Source of the DNA: Candidatus Nanopelagicaceae bacterium
GTDB lineage: Bacteria; Actinomycetota; Actinomycetes; Nanopelagicales; Nanopelagicaceae
NCBI GenBank assembly: GCA_023260175.1
Contig: JALQWD010000146.1
Coordinates: forward strand, 1 to 18,265
DNA length: 18,265 bases
Direction of reading: 5' to 3'
This document shows positions 14,490 to 18,265 of this stretch, piece by piece. Under the pieces are notes generated by a model. The model searched no databases, was not told where the DNA came from, and saw only the letters and a list, made by a program, of their open reading frames with translations. Each line of letters starts with the position of its first letter. Position 1 is the first letter of the stretch. Made by a program: the position numbers and the translations under genes.

Positions 14490-15307
14490 AGCTGCTTGCC
14501 TACTAAGTGCCATTGAACTGCTTCGCCATCCATTACAGGACCATCAATACAGCTACGCAAATTCTTGACTTCACCATTTTCGGTGGCAACAGGCATCACG
14601 CAGGTCATGCAAATACCAACCCCGCATGCCATTGATTCTTCCACTGCGCATTGATGAGCGATATCTGCCTGCACTGCAATAGTTGAAAGCGCTTCAAGCA
14701 TTGGCATCGGGCCGCATGAATAGATGACACGCACATCATGTTCGGCGATTAGTTCTGGAAGCGCATCAGTCACTCTGCCGGATTCTCCCGCACTGCCATC
14801 TTCAGTAAAAATCTTAAGTAAAGTTGCAGCGCGTTTTCCTTCTAGTGGTGCATAAATTTTTGCAGCGGTGCTCGCACCTAGCGCCATAATCACACGACAT
14901 CCTCGGGCTTTCAGAACTTCAGCAAGACCAAAGAGCGGCGCAGACCCGTAACCGCCACCAACTAATAGCGCAGTTACCGGTTCAGTTGGAATTCCGAATG
15001 CAGTACCCAATGGAGTAATTACATCAACAGATGAGCCTTCGCTTTGGGCGCATAACCATTTGGAACCGCTACCCTGCGGCGAAACTATTAATTCAACCGT
15101 GCCGCGATCGCTAACGCGAGAGATTGCAAAAGCTCGTCGAAGCACCATTCTGGAAGTTTCGCCACCAACTGAAATAGCGATGAAGTTACCTGGCTTTATA
15201 TTTCTAACTAGATCGCCAACTTCAAGAACGATCTGATGATAGACGCCAATTCGACGGTTGCTTAGAACGCTTGCTCTAAGTTGTGCTGCACTCTTATTGA
15301 TTGGCAA
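14486..15307 (-). CDS. pyrK: Dihydroorotate dehydrogenase electron-transfer subunit
   Basis: Passes electrons from PyrD to NAD+ through FAD and a [2Fe-2S] cluster. The 273-residue protein has a ferredoxin-reductase-like FAD domain (about 10-100, with the RRAFAI flavin motif at 57-62), an NAD domain ([13 protein letters not shown], about 115-127; YSCGPMPML, about 196-204) and a C-terminal cluster with Cys228, Cys233, Cys236 and Cys253. The only standard start is a TTG at 15307, overlapping the carB stop by 14 nt; no good Shine-Dalgarno precedes it, so translation is likely coupled to carB. The ATGA overlap with pyrD fits production of the heterotetrameric complex in equal amounts. Confidence 0.93.
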   Translation of the reverse strand: MPINKSAAQLRASVLSNRRIGVYHQIVLEVGDLVRNIKPGNFIAISVGGETSRMVLRRAFAISRVSDRGTVELIVSPQGSGSKWLCAQSEGSSVDVITPLGTAFGIPTEPVTALLVGGGYGSAPLFGLAEVLKARGCRVIMALGASTAAKIYAPLEGKRAATLLKIFTEDGSAGESGRVTDALPELIAEHDVRVIYSCGPMPMLEALSTIAVQADIAHQCAVEESMACGVGICMTCVMPVATENGEVKNLRSCIDGPVMDGEAVQWHLVGKQL

Positions 15308-18265
15308 TTTCTACCAACCATTCTTGTAGAGGCTTCACACCTAGTTCAGCGTTTCTAATTGCCTTAATTCCTTCAACTGCTGCATTAAAACCGGCAACTG
15401 TCGTGATGCAAGGGATGGATCTTTGAACTGCAGTTGTGCGAATTACCCAACCATCCTGTCTAGTGCCACGACCAACTGGAGTGTTGATTACCAAATCAAT
15501 TGCACCCGAAACCATCTGTTCGACAATTGTTTTCTCTCCGAGCGGTCCTGTGCCATCAGAATGTTTTCGGACTGTTGCAGCATGAATTCCTTGTTCCCCA
15601 AGTCTCCAAGCTGTTCCGGCAGTAGCAACTAAATTAAAGCCCATCTCTTGCAGCTCTTTAGCAGCGTTAATTCCGGATGCCTTATCTTTATCGCTCAAAG
15701 AGATAAAGACCGTTCCTGATTTAGGTAGCGCACCGAAGGCAGCGATCTGACTCTTTGCATAACTTTCACCAAAGGTTGGCGCAATTCCCATTACTTCACC
15801 TGTTGAACGCATCTCTGGTCCAAGAGTTGCATCTACACCTCGACCATCAGGTCTACGGAAACGATTCCATGGAAGCACAACTTCTTTTACTGAAATCGCT
15901 CTTGGTCTGATATCTCCCTTTGGAAGTAAGCCTTCATCTTGCAGAGTTGCAATTGAATCTCCGACAGAGATTCGTGCCGCAGCTTTAGCCAGTGGAATTC
16001 CGGTTGACTTGGATACAAATGGCACAGTTCTAGAGGCGCGCGGGTTAGCCTCAAGCACATACAACTGATTATTTGCGATTGCATATTGAATATTGATTAA
16101 TCCACGTACATTAACTCCGCGAGCAATTTTCTCAGTTGCGTTCTTAATCTCAACCAACTGCGATGGAGTAATTGTCATTGCTGGAAGAACGCATGCGCTA
16201 TCACCGGAGTGAATTCCAGCTTCTTCGATATGTTCCATAACGCCGCCTAGGAATAGCTGCTGACCATCAAAGAGTGCATCAACATCAATCTCAATAGCAT
16301 TATCCAAAAATCTATCTACTAAGACTGGATGGCCGGGTGTAATTTCTGTTGCTCTAGAGATAAACCCTGCAAGCGCTTGGTCATCGTAAACAATCTCCAT
16401 ACCGCGTCCACCTAATACATAAGAAGGGCGAACTAAAACAGGATAACTAATGCGCTCTGCAATATCTTGCGCTTCAAGTAATGATGAAGCCATTCCATAT
16501 TCAGGTGCCACAAGTTTCTGCTCTTCTAAGATTCGGCCAAACGCGCCACGCTCTTCAGCCAAATTGATTGCTTCTGGTGAAGTTCCAAGAATATTGACGC
16601 CAGCTTCTTTCAAGCCTTGAGCTAAACCAAGTGGTGTTTGGCCACCTAACTGTGTAATAACGCCAAGAACTGGACCCGCTGCTTCTTCGGCCGCGATAAT
16701 CTCTAGAACATCTTCCAAAGTTAATGGTTCGAAATAGAGACGATCACTTGTATCGTAATCGGTAGAAACAGTTTCCGGGTTGCAGTTAACCATGATGGTT
16801 TCATAGCCTGCATCACGCAAAGTGAATGAGGCATGAACGCAGCTGTAATCAAATTCGATTCCTTGGCCAATACGATTTGGTCCAGAACCCAGAATGATTA
16901 CCGCTGGCTTTGTGCGTGATGCAATCTCTGTTTCATCCTCATATGTTGAGTAGTGATATGGAGTGAATGCTTCGAACTCTGCCGCACATGTATCAACTGT
17001 CTTATAAACCGGACGCACCGCCAAATGCTGACGAATTGAACGAACATCCACTTGCGAAATTGCTCTGATGTCTGCAATCTGCGCATCAGAGAAACCCAAT
17101 TGCTTTGCTGAATAGAGTAAATCCTTGCTTAAATCGCCAGGTTGCGAGAGTTCTTCCGCCTTTGCATTGATTAATTGCAATTGATGTAGGTACCAAGGAT
17201 CAATCTTGGTTGATTCATGAACCTGTTCGATAGTTGCGCCTGCCCACATAGCCTGCTGAACTTGCTGCAATCGATATTCTGTTGGAATGCGCATCGAATC
17301 TAGCAATGCGCCAACGTTGATAACAGATTTGTCTGAAGGGAAGGTAAAAATTGCTTCTTTGCGTTCTAATGAACGTAGCACCTTCTGGAGCGCTTCAGGG
17401 AAAGATCTGCCGATTGCCATAGCTTCGCCGACAGATTTCATTGTGGTTGTAAGTCGCGGATCCGCATCAGCAAATTTCTCGAATGCAAAACGCGGCGCCT
17501 TTACGACAATGTAATCCAGGGTAGGTTCGAATGACGCTGGTGTTACCTTGGTGATGTCATTTTGGATCTCATCAAGTGTGTAGCCAATTGCTAGTTTGGT
17601 CGCGATTTTGGCAATCGGAAAGCCTGTTGCTTTAGATGCCAGCGCTGAAGAACGCGATACGCGTGGATTCATTTCAATCACAATGATGCGTCCGTTATGA
17701 GGATTTACGGCGAACTGAATATTGCAACCACCGGTATCAACGCCTACTTCACGGATGATGTCGATGGAGAGATTGCGTAATTTCTGGAATTCAACATCGG
17801 TCAAAGTAAGTGCAGGAGCTACGGTGATCGAGTCTCCGGTATGAACGCCCATTGGATCTATGTTTTCGATCGAACAGACGATAACAACGTTATCTTTTCG
17901 ATCTCGCATAACCTCCAATTCGTACTCTTTCCAACCCAAAATGGATTCTTCGAGAAGTACTTCAGAAGTTGGGCTATGGCGCAAGCCGGCGCCAGCAATC
18001 TGTTCTAGTTGTTCTGCATTAAATGCAACTCCTGAGCCCAGACCGCCCATGGTGAACGATGGACGAACAACTACTGGATAATTCAGCTCTGTTACTGCTG
18101 CAAAGCATTGATCCATTGTGTGGCAGATGATTGATTTAGCAGATTCTCCGCCAACCTTTTCCACGATTGCACGGAATAGTTCACGATTCTCTCCACGTTG
18201 AATTGCATCGACATCTGCAGCATGTTGAGGTTCATCTTCAGCCAGTTTTCCACGGCCTTCATGTC
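15294..18265 (-). CDS. carB: Carbamoyl-phosphate synthase large subunit (5' end outside window)
   Basis: Makes carbamoyl phosphate from bicarbonate, ATP and glutamine-derived ammonia for pyrimidines and arginine. About 989 of the usual ~1100 residues are present; the frame is open through the right edge. The protein is internally duplicated: the first ATP-grasp has [19 protein letters not shown], a central oligomerisation domain follows (around [11 protein letters not shown] to [12 protein letters not shown]), and the second ATP-grasp has [19 protein letters not shown]. The C-terminal MGS-like regulatory domain ([24 protein letters not shown]) binds nucleotide effectors. The residues encoded near 18216-18239 (EDEPQHAA) do not resemble the usual segment before the DAI motif; see findings. 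It overlaps pyrK by 14 nt and heads the leftward run; carA is presumably just outside. Confidence 0.96.
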   Translation of the reverse strand, partial: HEGRGKLAEDEPQHAADVDAIQRGENRELFRAIVEKVGGESAKSIICHTMDQCFAAVTELNYPVVVRPSFTMGGLGSGVAFNAEQLEQIAGAGLRHSPTSEVLLEESILGWKEYELEVMRDRKDNVVIVCSIENIDPMGVHTGDSITVAPALTLTDVEFQKLRNLSIDIIREVGVDTGGCNIQFAVNPHNGRIIVIEMNPRVSRSSALASKATGFPIAKIATKLAIGYTLDEIQNDITKVTPASFEPTLDYIVVKAPRFAFEKFADADPRLTTTMKSVGEAMAIGRSFPEALQKVLRSLERKEAIFTFPSDKSVINVGALLDSMRIPTEYRLQQVQQAMWAGATIEQVHESTKIDPWYLHQLQLINAKAEELSQPGDLSKDLLYSAKQLGFSDAQIADIRAISQVDVRSIRQHLAVRPVYKTVDTCAAEFEAFTPYHYSTYEDETEIASRTKPAVIILGSGPNRIGQGIEFDYSCVHASFTLRDAGYETIMVNCNPETVSTDYDTSDRLYFEPLTLEDVLEIIAAEEAAGPVLGVITQLGGQTPLGLAQGLKEAGVNILGTSPEAINLAEERGAFGRILEEQKLVAPEYGMASSLLEAQDIAERISYPVLVRPSYVLGGRGMEIVYDDQALAGFISRATEITPGHPVLVDRFLDNAIEIDVDALFDGQQLFLGGVMEHIEEAGIHSGDSACVLPAMTITPSQLVEIKNATEKIARGVNVRGLINIQYAIANNQLYVLEANPRASRTVPFVSKSTGIPLAKAAARISVGDSIATLQDEGLLPKGDIRPRAISVKEVVLPWNRFRRPDGRGVDATLGPEMRSTGEVMGIAPTFGESYAKSQIAAFGALPKSGTVFISLSDKDKASGINAAKELQEMGFNLVATAGTAWRLGEQGIHAATVRKHSDGTGPLGEKTIVEQMVSGAIDLVINTPVGRGTRQDGWVIRTTAVQRSIPCITTVAGFNAAVEGIKAIRNAELGVKPLQEWLVEIANQ

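Noticed and set aside
14490..14513. Upstream pyrD start at ATG 14513
   Set aside because: Adds eight residues before the conserved start and a 28-nt overlap, whereas ATG 14489 forms the usual ATGA junction with pyrK.
13822..14568. 248-residue open frame on the plus strand opposite pyrD/pyrK
   Set aside because: It is antisense to a clearly identified PyrD with intact motifs; the translation is Ser/Pro/Thr-rich with no recognisable domain, typical of a shadow frame.

Overview
The window looks like part of the chromosome of a streamlined, low-GC actinobacterium, most likely a freshwater acI-type lineage (Nanopelagicales, the Planktophila/Nanopelagicus group). The lineage is inferred from several points. 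There is an actinobacterial integration host factor (mIHF) next to guanylate kinase. PriA is helicase-degenerate, HisG is of the long form, and a stand-alone ABC ATPase sits beside serB. The order carB-pyrD-pyrF-mIHF-gmk-rpoZ-coaBC-metK-priA-def-fmt-rsmB-rpe is classically actinobacterial. Base composition appears to be in the mid-40s % GC by eye, and packing is extremely tight: the longest gap between genes is about 53 nt and many genes overlap.

Left part (1-3112). The C-terminal half of an AzgA/NCS2-type purine permease runs rightward and ends at a strong hairpin terminator that it shares tail-to-tail with ung. Leftward lie ung and a COG1119-type ABC ATPase. A 42-nt divergent promoter region then leads to a rightward pair: a free-standing ACT-domain protein and a phosphoserine phosphatase (SerB) catalytic domain. 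These two domains are normally one polypeptide in actinobacteria.

Right part (3107-18265). Everything is leftward and nearly gapless. In transcription order the genes are carB (5' end outside the window), pyrK, pyrD (class 1B), pyrF, an mIHF-guanylate kinase fusion, rpoZ, coaBC, metK, priA, def, fmt, rsmB, rpe, hisE and hisG. Together they cover pyrimidine synthesis, GMP phosphorylation, RNA polymerase omega, coenzyme A and S-adenosylmethionine synthesis, replication restart, N-terminal formylation and deformylation, 16S rRNA methylation, a pentose-phosphate step and the first two histidine enzymes.

Two initiation modes are visible. Some genes (pyrF, rpoZ, fmt, hisG) have clear Shine-Dalgarno sequences. 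Others (the ACT gene, metK, def, rpe, hisE) lack one and instead carry a -10-like hexamer ending exactly 6 nt before the ATG, as expected for leaderless transcripts. The most unusual points are the in-frame mIHF-Gmk fusion, which starts at a TTG directly after, and in frame with, the pyrF stop; the split ACT/SerB pair; and the repeated internal leaderless promoters. I see no mobile elements, CRISPR arrays, tRNA or rRNA genes.
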